A stretch of 64,000 nt of DNA from Ogataea parapolymorpha DL-1 (lineage: Eukaryota; Ascomycota; Pichiomycetes; Pichiales; Pichiaceae): the NCBI RefSeq assembly GCF_000187245.1, contig NC_027860.1, positions 1,116,001-1,180,000 on the forward strand. Direction: 5' to 3'. Within the stretch, counting starts at the first letter, position 1. Every line of letters begins with the position of its first letter. Below the pieces are notes generated by a model. The model made no database searches, had not been told where the DNA came from, and saw only the letters and a list, made by a program, of their open reading frames with translations. The position numbers and the translations under genes were made by a program. Positions 37,340 to 46,464 of this stretch are shown here, in pieces.

Positions 37340-39955
37340 TCAAAGGTTCACCCATTTCTTGTCAAAAGCGGCTTCCAACCACTTGAAGAGCTTATCATAA
37401 ACAACCATATTGGCATTATTATGATTGATATTGTGGTTAGAATCTGGAAAGACATGCATATCGTAATTCTCGACTCCTTTTCTATCGAACGCATCCAGAA
37501 GTTGCAGCGTATTTTGGAAATGAACGTTATCGTCGGCCGTACCGTGCATGATGAGGAATCTAGTGACCTGCTTGAATTTGTCGACATCACTAATTTTCGA
37601 CACGCTTTGGTAGTTCTCATTGTTCTCGGGTTTGCCCATGTACCTCTCTGTGTAGATCGAATCGTACAGCAACCAATTGGTCACAGGAGCAACGGCCATA
37701 CCGTATTTGAAAGTGGTGCCAGAGTCATACTCCAGCGTCTTCAAGGTGGTGAAGCCACCATATGACCATCCCCAGATGGCTGTCAAGTCCATATCAATGT
37801 AATCCGTCATCTCAATGAGCCGTTGGGTGGCTCCGACAATGTCCCGCGGTTCCCAATAACCTATCTTGTCTTTTGCGAATGATTTGTATTTCCATCCTCT
37901 GCCTCCAGTTCCCCTAGGATCGATATACCAGACAATAATTTCCAGATTTGAAACAAGCACTTCTTCAAATCCATAATTGAACACAGATGATAACTTTTGC
38001 GCACCAGGGCCTCCGTAAACACTCACAAGCAGTGGGTATTTATTTTCTGGGTTGAAATCGAATGGTTTCACTTCTATAACATCAATCTTGGTACCATCTT
38101 CGAGAGTCACAGTCTTGTACTCCTTGGAGGGCATCTGATAGCGCTTGAGAACTTCTTCGACCATATTTGCTGTGTTTAGATTCTTTGATTTAACATACTC
38201 ATCCTTGTCCTCTGAGAATTTGTCCATTTCAATGATTTTATCTGTTGGAATAGCTGGTCCTTTGTATTGCACAAAACCATATTTGCCTCCACTGGAGACA
38301 GACAATCGATAAGTGCTGACCTTTTCAGTATTGGTGAGGTTTTTGAGGTCTTGACCATCAAGCTTAACCGTAAATATGTGCCTTTCAAGAGCATTTCCTG
38401 CTGTACCAATGAAGTACAGTAATTTGGTTGTTGGGTTGTAACCGGCTACACCATCAACAACATCCCAGTCGCCCTTTGTTATCATTTTAGGCTCAGAATC
38501 TGTGGCAGACTCAAAGTAAGCTAGATGATCGTGATAGTCATGAACCACAGTATCAATGTAGCCCCCTCCTGGCACAACAAAAATATCTCCGTTGTTGGTA
38601 TACCATCCATCATACTCCTTTGCGTCAAATGAACGCACAACTGTGGATTTTGTGGTCTCGCTATCGTAAACTCTGATGTCAACAAGCCTGCTGGTCCTGT
38701 CAGTTTCTTTGATTATGAGTTTTTCTCCCGACGTCCAAGCCATCTGGTACACCACGTAATCAGAGCCGAGACGAGAATTGTCATGCATAACTTCATGCGT
38801 AGTTTTACCTTCCACTGAGTAAACGTGTACAGAAACAATAGGATTATTGTATCCTGGTTTCGGATATTTCAACTTCTCAGTCACAGGATACGCATTGTCT
38901 CTGAAAATTTCAAGGTCATAAACAGGAACATCCGTATCATCAAACCTGATAAACGAGAAATGGCTTTCATCTTGGCACCAGTAAATTGCACGGTCACTGG
39001 AGAGAACCTCTTCCTCGTATACCCAGTCGGGCTTACCGTTCAAAATTGAAGAACTGCCATCATCTGTGATCTGAATTTGTTCATTGGTTTGGAGATCCAA
39101 TAAGTATATGTTGTTTTCAAACACAAACGTCACGTACCTACCTTGAGGCGAGAACTCCGCAAAACTGATTTTTGGAAGCTTATTGTCCTTCTCAAACACC
39201 GGATTGATAGCTCCTGAATCAATGTCCATAACCCAATAAACACCATAGCTCGAATACCTCCACTGTGCCTCAACTTCGGACACCAACAGGGCTTTGTTGA
39301 GTCCCGAATTTAAGGATACAAGGGAGAATCTGTGCGATTGGCCATTGTATTCGACCTCCGGTTGATCATACAGCTTCTTACTGAATTGGCTATCAGATGC
39401 TTTTTTGAGGAAGTGATACGAGCCTGAGCGATGCAAGTAGTATCCTTGATCTTCGTCATAACTCATGCCTGGGATACTGACAAATTCAAGATCATAAGAA
39501 AACACTGAAAAGGCACCACTCCTGCTATCTTGTAGTGTCATCGGTATGCGTTCTTGCGGGTCTTTTAATGCAGATTCGTCGGTAGACTCTGGCGAAGTCG
39601 AGTTCTGACCAGGGTAAACCGTTTTGTTACCATTTTGAAAAGCTCCAGTGTGGGCAAAAGTTACCAAGAGCACAATCCACACAATGAAGAGTATTATACC
39701 AAGAATTGATATCTTTCTCCTGGTTTTAGGTAGACTGAAAAAGTGGTGAAGTCTTTGGTAAAACGACATCCCCGATAGGTCACCACTGACAATATTCAAT
39801 CCCTTATAAGAAGTTGGATGATAGACAAGATCTGCATCATCATGGTCGATAGCAAAATTGTTTAATTCTTCCAACTGGAACGAGTTTCTTCTTGATGTCT
39901 GATTTTGAAGTTCTATATCGGCATCTAGCCGACCCATATCCGAATTTCTTGCCAT
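37340..39955 (-). CDS. dipeptidyl aminopeptidase, Ste13/Dap2 type
   Basis: An 871-residue type II membrane serine peptidase of the S9B family. A cytosolic tail of about 85 residues precedes one membrane span (about 83-105). An eight-bladed beta-propeller follows, then the alpha/beta-hydrolase domain. The catalytic serine is S731 in GWSYGG; the Asp lies in HGTADDNV and the His in DSNHNINH. Such enzymes remove X-Ala or X-Pro dipeptides. Ste13 matures alpha-factor in the late Golgi and Dap2 acts in the vacuole. The tail holds SFQLEELNNF, a weak match to the aromatic Golgi-retention signal of Ste13, so I lean to Ste13 without certainty. Start at ATG 39955; an upstream GTG was not used. Divergent from RPB8. 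Confidence 0.88.
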   Translation of the reverse strand: MARNSDMGRLDADIELQNQTSRRNSFQLEELNNFAIDHDDADLVYHPTSYKGLNIVSGDLSGMSFYQRLHHFFSLPKTRRKISILGIILFIVWIVLLVTFAHTGAFQNGNKTVYPGQNSTSPESTDESALKDPQERIPMTLQDSRSGAFSVFSYDLEFVSIPGMSYDEDQGYYLHRSGSYHFLKKASDSQFSKKLYDQPEVEYNGQSHRFSLVSLNSGLNKALLVSEVEAQWRYSSYGVYWVMDIDSGAINPVFEKDNKLPKISFAEFSPQGRYVTFVFENNIYLLDLQTNEQIQITDDGSSSILNGKPDWVYEEEVLSSDRAIYWCQDESHFSFIRFDDTDVPVYDLEIFRDNAYPVTEKLKYPKPGYNNPIVSVHVYSVEGKTTHEVMHDNSRLGSDYVVYQMAWTSGEKLIIKETDRTSRLVDIRVYDSETTKSTVVRSFDAKEYDGWYTNNGDIFVVPGGGYIDTVVHDYHDHLAYFESATDSEPKMITKGDWDVVDGVAGYNPTTKLLYFIGTAGNALERHIFTVKLDGQDLKNLTNTEKVSTYRLSVSSGGKYGFVQYKGPAIPTDKIIEMDKFSEDKDEYVKSKNLNTANMVEEVLKRYQMPSKEYKTVTLEDGTKIDVIEVKPFDFNPENKYPLLVSVYGGPGAQKLSSVFNYGFEEVLVSNLEIIVWYIDPRGTGGRGWKYKSFAKDKIGYWEPRDIVGATQRLIEMTDYIDMDLTAIWGWSYGGFTTLKTLEYDSGTTFKYGMAVAPVTNWLLYDSIYTERYMGKPENNENYQSVSKISDVDKFKQVTRFLIMHGTADDNVHFQNTLQLLDAFDRKGVENYDMHVFPDSNHNINHNNANMVVYDKLFKWLEAAFDKKWVNL

Positions 39956-40166
39956 ATAATCTAATGCGTGCTGATTGTTCACACGCGAGCCTGAAGAGTC
40001 GAGCCACTTAAAAATATACGAAAACTATCACTATCGTCGGATGAATTAGAACAGAAAGCACAATTTAGATCAGCTCGAGCCATTTTACCCGGACCTGTGA
40101 CAAAATTCAATATCAAAAATATCAAAAATTTTCCATAGATATTGATTCATTTCGCATTTGAAGAGG

Positions 40167-40613
40167 ATGTCGAGCACTCTTTTCGATGATATTTTCAGTG
40201 TCCAGTCGTTGGATAGCGCTAGATATGACAAAGTGTCAAGAATAATCGCCAACTCCACCAGTTCAGCCGATACTAAACTTACTCTCGATATTAATACAGA
40301 ATTATTTCCAGTTTCCACAGGCGATTCGCTATCTGTGACTTTGGCAAAAAGCCTTGCTCTCGAAGGGGCAGAGGATGATCAAAGTATGTTTTCCACCAAT
40401 GGTTCTTGGAGACCCCCAAAGCCAGGTCAAAGGTCTTTGATGGACGAATACGATTACGTCATGCACGGAACGGTTTATAAGTTTGAAGAAGGGAAGGATG
40501 ATAATATCTCCGTCTACGTCTCATTTGGTGGACTCTTAATGTGCTTAGAAGGAAACTACAGATCCCTTTCGTCGCTTAAACAGGAAAATCTGTACATTCT
40601 CATCAGACATTAA
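40167..40613 (+). CDS. RPB8: RNA polymerase subunit ABC14.5
   Basis: A 148-residue subunit shared by RNA polymerases I, II and III (S. cerevisiae 146 residues). Diagnostic segments are [24 protein letters not shown] at the N-terminus and [48 protein letters not shown] at the C-terminus, which build its oligonucleotide-binding-like barrel. A TTG three codons upstream was not taken. It shares a 211-bp divergent promoter with the dipeptidyl peptidase gene and converges with the PDR16-like gene, 66 bp between stops. Confidence 0.96.
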   Translation: MSSTLFDDIFSVQSLDSARYDKVSRIIANSTSSADTKLTLDINTELFPVSTGDSLSVTLAKSLALEGAEDDQSMFSTNGSWRPPKPGQRSLMDEYDYVMHGTVYKFEEGKDDNISVYVSFGGLLMCLEGNYRSLSSLKQENLYILIRH

Positions 40614-40679
40614 TCATCACATTGTATAATACGCAAAAATTAGAACATTCACTTGATGTGTCTTATATGCAATAATTCC

Positions 40680-41687
40680 TCACAAACCCTGTCTCAGGTC
40701 CGTCTCACTGAGGCCAATCCCCCCTCCCAGTCTATGGTAGTTCTCAATGTAAACTTCTCGTTTTTTTTTGCGAAGTTCCACCATTGCTGGCCAGTATTCA
40801 TCATGAACATACTCGAAATTAACATCTCCACCATAATTCACAGCCAGCTGTTCCGGTGGAATAAATTCTCTAAATGGCTCGTCAAACTTGCATTTTTGTT
40901 TGGTAAAGCTATCCACAAATGGCCAGCATAGTTTTAAAAACCCCCAAACAATGAGAGGGATATTAATGAATAGAGCTCTACCCAGTCTTTCCGGATAGTG
41001 ATACTGTAGAATATGCAGAACCTGCTTCCCCACAGAAACTGCTGGTACTTTTGGCTCCACTAGTGAAGCCTCCGGGTATTTCTTGAAGTCCACACAGAGC
41101 GCTAGTTTGTCTTGTCCTTGAGGCATGAAATCAATGCTAGTCTCCAACATGTATATCAGATGCTGAATTTGTCTGAAAGAAGTTTTAGTATTTTGTCGGC
41201 CACTCAAGAGTATTAAGCAAGGTCTACCCTCAGTGTCAAAACCGTAAACTAGATGTTTTCCGGTTTCGTTTTCCTCCTTCACTACATCTTCCGTGACCTT
41301 TTCAAAATCTCCTCCCGCAATTCCAAATTCACGTCTCCATGCAATTGAATTCGTCAATCGTTTGATCGTTTCGTCCACATTCCAATCGCAGGCGCGAAGG
41401 TACCTCAAAATACATTCCTTACTCAGCCAAGCTTTTTCAAAGTCATTTAGTTCCACATAATCACTAGTATTGCAATTTTTTTCAAGCACGGGATACTTTT
41501 CTGTGGATTGAAAGTGCTTCAGCACTGTGCTATATTTTGTTCTCTGGTCTTCGGTTTCTGCATCTTGCAAGCTGGGCTTCTGGATGGAGTCCGATGGCAC
41601 CTCAAAAGGTTTAGTCGAAATGGGTCTGTCACTGTCGACTATCCATTCCTTTTCCGGGACTTTAGACTTCTTACCGAAGCCGAACAT
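40680..41687 (-). CDS. PDR16: Sec14-like phosphatidylinositol transfer protein, Pdr16/Pdr17
   Basis: A 335-residue lipid-transfer protein with a CRAL-TRIO N-terminal segment (ECILRYLRACDWNVDETIKRL) and a lipid-binding domain (GRQNTKTSFRQIQHLIYMLE, ILQYHYPERLGRALFINIP, FREFIPPEQLAVNYGGD). These fit Pdr16 and its paralog Pdr17 almost word for word, and the C-terminal GGGIGLSETDLR is also conserved. They carry PI between membranes and affect azole tolerance and phosphatidylserine decarboxylation at contact sites. Whether it is PDR16 or PDR17 cannot be decided; a single pre-duplication gene is likely. PSD2, whose substrate supply involves Pdr17, is 5 kb away. Start at ATG 41687; an upstream GTG at 41738 was rejected. 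Confidence 0.9.
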   Translation of the reverse strand: MFGFGKKSKVPEKEWIVDSDRPISTKPFEVPSDSIQKPSLQDAETEDQRTKYSTVLKHFQSTEKYPVLEKNCNTSDYVELNDFEKAWLSKECILRYLRACDWNVDETIKRLTNSIAWRREFGIAGGDFEKVTEDVVKEENETGKHLVYGFDTEGRPCLILLSGRQNTKTSFRQIQHLIYMLETSIDFMPQGQDKLALCVDFKKYPEASLVEPKVPAVSVGKQVLHILQYHYPERLGRALFINIPLIVWGFLKLCWPFVDSFTKQKCKFDEPFREFIPPEQLAVNYGGDVNFEYVHDEYWPAMVELRKKKREVYIENYHRLGGGIGLSETDLRQGL

Positions 41688-41758
41688 ATCAAGATCTGCT
41701 AAAAAGTTTTTCTTTTCACTGCTAGATTTCTGGTGCACAGATGACTATATATATACCA

Positions 41759-42370
41759 CTATTTGGAGCTCAGGGTCTTGTACGCCTGCTCAAAGATATA
41801 CTCTGTGGCATGCTCCACAGGTTCATCAAACAGGTAAGGAAGTAATGGAACAACAGCCAAACCGATTCCAACGGGTCCATAAGTTTTGAGTGATTTGTTC
41901 GAAGTGTTCTTAAACAGAAGAGAAGAGTATCTAACTGCCGAATGTATAGTAAATGCCGGCAAACCCATTGAGGCAATGGACTGGAAAACACCTCTTTGAA
42001 TTCCGACCCATTTCCAGTCCATTCCGGTGTATGAGGCAGCTGCGATAGGATCTGCTTCCGGTAACTTGTGCCAAGGAAGCAATCCCGGAGTATATCTTCC
42101 TTCTTGTCTCATTTTGGCTTTCCAAGCTTCGAGAGACACGTCTCCAAGAACGTAGGACCACGAGATACCGTAGCAAAACCTGACAAAGTTAGGATTGACC
42201 ACCGGACGGAAAGACTCTCCAATGTCAGAAGTATATGCGACATATCTGTGAGAAGCTAGCGCAATGGTTCTAAATCTATTCGCATATGCAGCATATCGCA
42301 GAGAACTGTCAGTAGATGTATCATCGTGTTCGGGATTGATGGATTCAGAAACTTTCTCAACAGTGCTCAT
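41759..42370 (-). CDS. mitochondrial fission process protein 1 (MTP18/MTFP1) family
   Basis: A 203-residue protein whose first half has the MTP18 pattern: SLRYAAYANRFRTIALASHRYVAYTSDIGESFRP, then FVRFCYGISWSYVLGDVSLEAW, and later VFQSIASMGLPAFTIHSAVRYSS and PVGIGLAVVPLLPYLFDEPVEHATEYIFE. Animal MTFP1 is an inner-mitochondrial-membrane protein that promotes fission; fungal members are less studied. Three or four hydrophobic segments are visible. I see no classical presequence. Start at ATG 42370, with a TTG extension rejected. It is tandem with the PDR16-like gene, 71 bp from MTP18 stop to the PDR16 ATG. Confidence 0.8.
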   Translation of the reverse strand: MSTVEKVSESINPEHDDTSTDSSLRYAAYANRFRTIALASHRYVAYTSDIGESFRPVVNPNFVRFCYGISWSYVLGDVSLEAWKAKMRQEGRYTPGLLPWHKLPEADPIAAASYTGMDWKWVGIQRGVFQSIASMGLPAFTIHSAVRYSSLLFKNTSNKSLKTYGPVGIGLAVVPLLPYLFDEPVEHATEYIFEQAYKTLSSK

Positions 42371-42469
42371 CTTGTGTGGATTATTAATTTCTAGCAAATA
42401 TTTCTTCTCCCTTTTGCCTTTAAATCTTGGTATCGCGAATTAAGCCAGTAAATTATCAAGATATGAAAA

Positions 42470-43285
42470 TTATGACCATGCCTTAACAAAGCCAAAACTT
42501 AAATTCACAAATACCCCCGCAAAGACAGCCATTTTCGTCCGCTTATTCAGTATACCCCCAACCTCCAACTTGATCAGAAATAGTGCGAAAATACCTAAGA
42601 AATACCCTATAGCTACCCCAATCAAAAGATCCTTATGTGCATCCCCATCTCGTGACACAGGGCCCACGCCTCCAGCTCCTCCCCCTCCTATTGGCCCTAT
42701 ATTCGCCGGAAACTCATCGATCTCATTGTTAACTGTACTATCGATCCATCTGTCCTCTAATTCCCGAAGAGCCTCTGGTGATTGATTATCTAAGTTTGCT
42801 CCGTGTATTTGCTGAAATTGTTGACGCAATTCTTGAATATCCTGAGCAGAAAACCCTTGGGAAAGCAATCTGTCGAACCCTTTCGGGGCTTCTGATGTAC
42901 TTTTCTCCGGTTGGCGATCGAGAGCTTCCTCCTGGGCTAATTCTTTTGGCGACAGCTCTTCTCCAACTATGCAATGCACGTAGATCTTTACGGGCTCAGA
43001 TCCTTCTGACTCTTCATCCAGTAGGTAATGCATTTTCTTTTTGAAATCGGTATGATTCAAGAGAACCTTTCCGTTGTGAATGAGTTTCAAACGCTTATTG
43101 GCAAGAGATCTATCCTTGAGCCTGATCTGCTGTCGTATATATTTTGTGGATATATCTCCCATATTGGCGACTGTTCCTGCCGGGATCATAACATCTGGCG
43201 CGCCATTCGCAAACCGTATGATGAAATGAACCGGTCTTCCAGCATTCTGAAGATCGGAATTGTTCAAAGGGAGAATATTAGACAT
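42470..43285 (-). CDS. DSC3: Dsc3 subunit of the Golgi/endosomal Tul1-Dsc ubiquitin ligase
   Basis: A 271-residue protein with an N-terminal ubiquitin-like domain (about 16-105: VHFIIRFANGAPDVMI, KRLKLIHNGKVLLNHTDF, VKIYVHCIVGEELS). A DUF2407 C-terminal domain follows (FDRLLSQGFSAQDIQELRQQF, LEDRWID) and two membrane spans near 200-260 after a glycine-rich linker. This matches Dsc3 (S. cerevisiae YOR223W, 292 residues), which works with Tul1 in membrane-protein quality control. The frame is open upstream with ATGs at 43366 and 43501. I chose 43285 because the ubiquitin-like fold then starts 16 residues in, as in S. cerevisiae, and AT-rich leader sequence lies just before it. The longer forms remain possible. 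Confidence 0.85.
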   Translation of the reverse strand: MSNILPLNNSDLQNAGRPVHFIIRFANGAPDVMIPAGTVANMGDISTKYIRQQIRLKDRSLANKRLKLIHNGKVLLNHTDFKKKMHYLLDEESEGSEPVKIYVHCIVGEELSPKELAQEEALDRQPEKSTSEAPKGFDRLLSQGFSAQDIQELRQQFQQIHGANLDNQSPEALRELEDRWIDSTVNNEIDEFPANIGPIGGGGAGGVGPVSRDGDAHKDLLIGVAIGYFLGIFALFLIKLEVGGILNKRTKMAVFAGVFVNLSFGFVKAWS

Positions 43286-43597
43286 CGCTTTATCGAAATA
43301 ATTATAATAAGTATCCTTGTTATTCTCACACAAGGTATTACCCGGTCCTCCCCCAAAACTTGCCATATTTAAACGGGATCCAAGTAAAAGAATTTTTTTT
43401 TCAGTGCGGACAACCAGTACTAGCAAACCGTGTTGCTTAATTATCTCAGCCGAGAGATAGCTAGGCGTCAAGTACTTGGTGAGATTGATTCTATGGATCA
43501 TCTTAATGCCCTTTCGTTCAATAGTGTTTATTTCCTATTGAACGGGGCTGGTAGATCCTACAATTGTAATTCTATGGAAAACCGGTAGTTTAATAGC

Positions 43598-44839
43598 TTA
43601 CATCGTTTTCTTAGTAGGAACAGTAGCAGCAATTAGCACTCCAGGTAGCTCCTCATTGCCACAGCTGACAAGTAGTTTAATACCGGCAGCAAATACGAAA
43701 AGAAGTACCACTGTTGTCCACAAGAACAAGTTCGCTTCTGCGCTGACGTCCTTTTTCTGGCACGAAATACCCGTCCATTTGGTAGTTTTACCGGTTGATG
43801 AGTCCTGAGTAGCAGAACAAACACACTTCCAACACTTACCCACTTTCGAGCACAATCCATGCCCTGAACATGTCGATGTAGAATCCAAACAATCTTCCTG
43901 GGAGCTGAAACATCCATTTCCGGTAGCGAACACAGTGGAAGAGTCTCTTTTTGCTAGAGAAATCCCTTGCTTGGCGTCATCCTTGGTCTTCATAGTTATG
44001 GTTTGCTGTTGCAATGGCATAACTACAACCGTTGAATCGTATTTCTCGCTGTTTTCCAACAGTGACATTATCAGCTTGCTCATAAGTTTCTTGCATGTTT
44101 GGTAAGCCTGTGAATGCTCTCCACTTTTCTTGTAAATGTTTGTCAAAGACTGGAGATTGACAATAATCTTGTCGCCTGATGTCAGGAGCTCCTTTTTCAG
44201 CAAGAACTCGAGTTGAGTCAACTCATTAATGAATTTTTCGTCACTAATGTCTAGCGACCTTTTGGAAAAAGGTGAGCCCTCGTAATTGCTAGATATCTCC
44301 CGCCAAATCAAGGATATTGAATCGTGTTCCTTGTCGTCGAAGACCTTGGACCATGTTTCAGAAAGCGCCTTGTTAAAGTTCTGGCCAAGTATGGAGATGT
44401 GACTTGACAGCTTGCTCAGCTTGAGATTTGAGTTGAGTTCTTTCATCTGAGATGGAAGTCTGGAAAGGAAACTTCTAAACTCATATGATGAATGATCGTC
44501 CTTTCCCTCAACCAAAATGACTGGCTTTATATGCTCAAAGAATGTTTGTGGTTCATCGACTCCGTTTACTATAATCACCAATTGGTTACTATCTTTTCTG
44601 TCACAACCCATATGTTTTCCAACGCCTAATGCTTGAACGTTGTCCAACTTGTCCAAGTCATAGAAATCGGACACATCGAACTCATCTGCAAGGTTATATA
44701 TGGAATCCATTTGAGAGAGCAAAACTGTCTGATCCTGGGTGTTTCGCTCGCCTAAGCGATATATTGCAGTATTTTCGACGGCAGTGACACACATGGCAGC
44801 CATACTTGCCAGTGTGGCAAAGTCAATGAAATTCACCAT
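43598..44839 (-). CDS. Vps3844-type (DUF3844) membrane protein
   Basis: A 413-residue type I membrane protein. A signal peptide is visible (hydrophobic core ATLASMAAMCVTAV), then a lumenal domain of about 290 residues. A cysteine-rich EGF-like module follows (about 312-365: GCFSSQEDCLDSTSTCSGHG, CWKCVCS, WTGISCQKKDVS), one membrane span (about 370-390) and a short tail. The C-terminal block is that of the fungal Vps3844/DUF3844 family, annotated in domain databases as vacuolar sorting, with little direct evidence. A TATATAA word at about 44887-44893 on the minus strand is a good TATA candidate. Role in ER or vacuolar trafficking is inferred from the family name only. Confidence 0.78.
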   Translation of the reverse strand: MVNFIDFATLASMAAMCVTAVENTAIYRLGERNTQDQTVLLSQMDSIYNLADEFDVSDFYDLDKLDNVQALGVGKHMGCDRKDSNQLVIIVNGVDEPQTFFEHIKPVILVEGKDDHSSYEFRSFLSRLPSQMKELNSNLKLSKLSSHISILGQNFNKALSETWSKVFDDKEHDSISLIWREISSNYEGSPFSKRSLDISDEKFINELTQLEFLLKKELLTSGDKIIVNLQSLTNIYKKSGEHSQAYQTCKKLMSKLIMSLLENSEKYDSTVVVMPLQQQTITMKTKDDAKQGISLAKRDSSTVFATGNGCFSSQEDCLDSTSTCSGHGLCSKVGKCWKCVCSATQDSSTGKTTKWTGISCQKKDVSAEANLFLWTTVVLLFVFAAGIKLLVSCGNEELPGVLIAATVPTKKTM

Positions 44840-45313
44840 CGAAAGTTTAAACTGTAAAAAGCGGTCTGTACCTCTTCTGCAACACTTATATAATCTGCTG
44901 TAAAAAATGGAGGTTTTGCTATTGACACGATATTACATTGACAGCAGGTAGTTGTCAAAAATCAGGTAGCAGACCGGACGGTTGAGTTAGATAAGACGGT
45001 ATCGAAGCTTGCGGGTTTTCTTCTCCATGCTGATATTGAGTTTGAAAGCAGAGAACATTACGGGCTAGAATTGTCGAATGTTGTAACTTTGCCTTTAAAA
45101 TAACTACACTTCTTACACTTCTTGAACGCTCCAAAAAAACGTAGCCATTACTATAGTACAAACCATTCCCAACCAATTATCTACGTACACGTTTTTCGGT
45201 ATTTTCTCCATCACGTTCTTTGAAAAACTTGTAGCTGGGAGAGATAGTTATTACCTCGTTGGTGACTGACCAACTACGCTTAAGGTCCTCAAATTTCGTA
45301 GAAGGTTGCGACA
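44840..45313. other. region between Vps3844 gene and UPF0390 gene, with an interrupted open frame
   Basis: On the minus strand a frame starting at ATG 45314 is interrupted by one TAA (45177-45179) and then stays open to a TGA at 44955-44957. The first half is listed separately. The rest holds the promoter of the Vps3844-type gene, with its TATATAA near 44890. No tRNA or repeat. Confidence 0.4.
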
Positions 45314-45314
45314 T
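45177..45314 (-). CDS. possible 45-residue small protein overlapping the UPF0390 stop codon
   Basis: The ATG at 45314 overlaps the UPF0390 stop as TGATG and opens a 45-codon frame ending in TAA at 45177. The peptide starts MSQPSTKFEDLKRSW and has balanced composition with a basic C-terminus (EKRVRR). The same frame then continues for 73 codons after the stop, ending in PSGLLPDF. It could be a reinitiated downstream frame, a decayed gene or a gene with an unseen intron; the only GT candidate is GTACGT at 45188, with no good branch site. I do not recognise it. Low confidence. Confidence 0.25.
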   Translation of the reverse strand: MSQPSTKFEDLKRSWSVTNEVITISPSYKFFKERDGENTEKRVRR

Positions 45315-45568
45315 CACTTAGATTTCTTCTCCGTTTCTCTCCTTGTTCCTTTGATTAGCTCCAAGTGCCCCACTCTAGATGCAATAAGCTTTTCTGTGCT
45401 GGAAACTAGATTTGCGGTATGCTTCTGAGATAGCTTAAAAAGGTTTTTCTCGTTACGATTCACCTTTTTCGGTTTGTGTATCTTTGGAGCAGCTGCCTTA
45501 GGATTTTTTTGTAGCTTTGTGACTCTAGCAGGCTTTTTTTTGGATAATTTCAAATTACCTTGAACCAT
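45314..45568 (-). CDS. UPF0390 (L10K/C19orf53-like) small basic protein
   Basis: An 84-residue, very basic protein starting MVQGNLKLSKKKPAR, the conserved opening of the UPF0390 family (human C19orf53 starts MAQGKTKFKAK). It continues with PK- and K-rich segments and a final helix. Members are small nuclear or nucleolar proteins with uncertain role, probably RNA or ribosome linked. It is divergent from SOL3 with 107 bp between starts, and its stop overlaps a downstream ATG. Family assignment rests on the opening motif, length and charge. Confidence 0.75.
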   Translation of the reverse strand: MVQGNLKLSKKKPARVTKLQKNPKAAAPKIHKPKKVNRNEKNLFKLSQKHTANLVSSTEKLIASRVGHLELIKGTRRETEKKSK

Positions 45569-45675
45569 GATCTAAATGTAAAATTTATAATATTTTTTTG
45601 GTCGTATTATGTCAGCTCAAGTTTTAAAATTCAAGGAAGAACATAATCCGAGAGTTTTGCTTAAACTGAATTACT

Positions 45676-46425
45676 ATGGTTAACGTCCATTCTTACGCCG
45701 ATTCTACGGATGTTGCAGATGCCGTTGCAAGGTATGTGATTAAGCATCAAAATGCTGCTTTGGAGAGGGGCCACAAATTCAAAATAGCTATTAGTGGTGG
45801 ATCTTTGGGCAAGGTCCTTAACAAAGGTTTGATAGCCAACAAGGAGAACTTTGCAAACGTCAAATGGTCCAATTGGGAAGTTTATTTCAGCGACGAAAGA
45901 TTGGTTCCCTTGAATCACGAAGACTCCAATTATGGTCTTTTCAATGAAATGGTTCTCAAATCATTGAGAGAACATAACGTCGAATTACCCAAGGTCATCA
46001 CCATCGACGAATCCCTCCTTGCCGCTGACGGCTCCACAGATGACAAAATTGCTTCTGATTATGAGGCGAAGCTTCCCGAATCTTTGGACCTGATCTTACT
46101 TGGTTGCGGTCCGGATGGACACACTTGCTCTCTTTTCCCAGGGCACAAGCTTTTGAGTGAGAATCGCAGAAGAATTGCCTACCTTCAAGACTCTCCAAAG
46201 CCTCCACCAAGGAGAGTGACATTTACATTTCCTGTTTTATTCAATAGCAAAAACATAGCCTTCGTTGCAGAAGGTGCAGGTAAAGCTGCGGTTCTCTCTC
46301 AGATCTTCGAAGAGAAAGATTCTGGATTACCATGTGAGCTCGTGAACAAGGGACCTGTTCCAGTTACATGGTTTGTCAATGATCCCGCGATCCAAGGCGT
46401 GCCTGTTACTGCTACTAAATATTAG
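45676..46425 (+). CDS. SOL3: 6-phosphogluconolactonase
   Basis: A 249-residue Sol-family enzyme hydrolysing 6-phosphogluconolactone in the oxidative pentose phosphate pathway. Landmarks: ISGGSLGKVL (phosphate-binding loop near 39-48), WEVYFSDERLVPLNHEDSNYG (about 67-87), LILLGCGPDGHTCSLFPGH (about 139-157) and RVTFTFPVLFNSK. Length equals S. cerevisiae Sol3 (249). Sol1 and Sol2, which lack activity, differ in the DGHTCSLFPGH region that is intact here. SOL3 and SOL4 are equally good as names; a single copy is likely. Converges on PSD2 with 39 bp between stops. Confidence 0.95.
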   Translation: MVNVHSYADSTDVADAVARYVIKHQNAALERGHKFKIAISGGSLGKVLNKGLIANKENFANVKWSNWEVYFSDERLVPLNHEDSNYGLFNEMVLKSLREHNVELPKVITIDESLLAADGSTDDKIASDYEAKLPESLDLILLGCGPDGHTCSLFPGHKLLSENRRRIAYLQDSPKPPPRRVTFTFPVLFNSKNIAFVAEGAGKAAVLSQIFEEKDSGLPCELVNKGPVPVTWFVNDPAIQGVPVTATKY

Positions 46426-46464
46426 TTGTATGCAATGCGATATATTCATGATCATGCTAGAATA

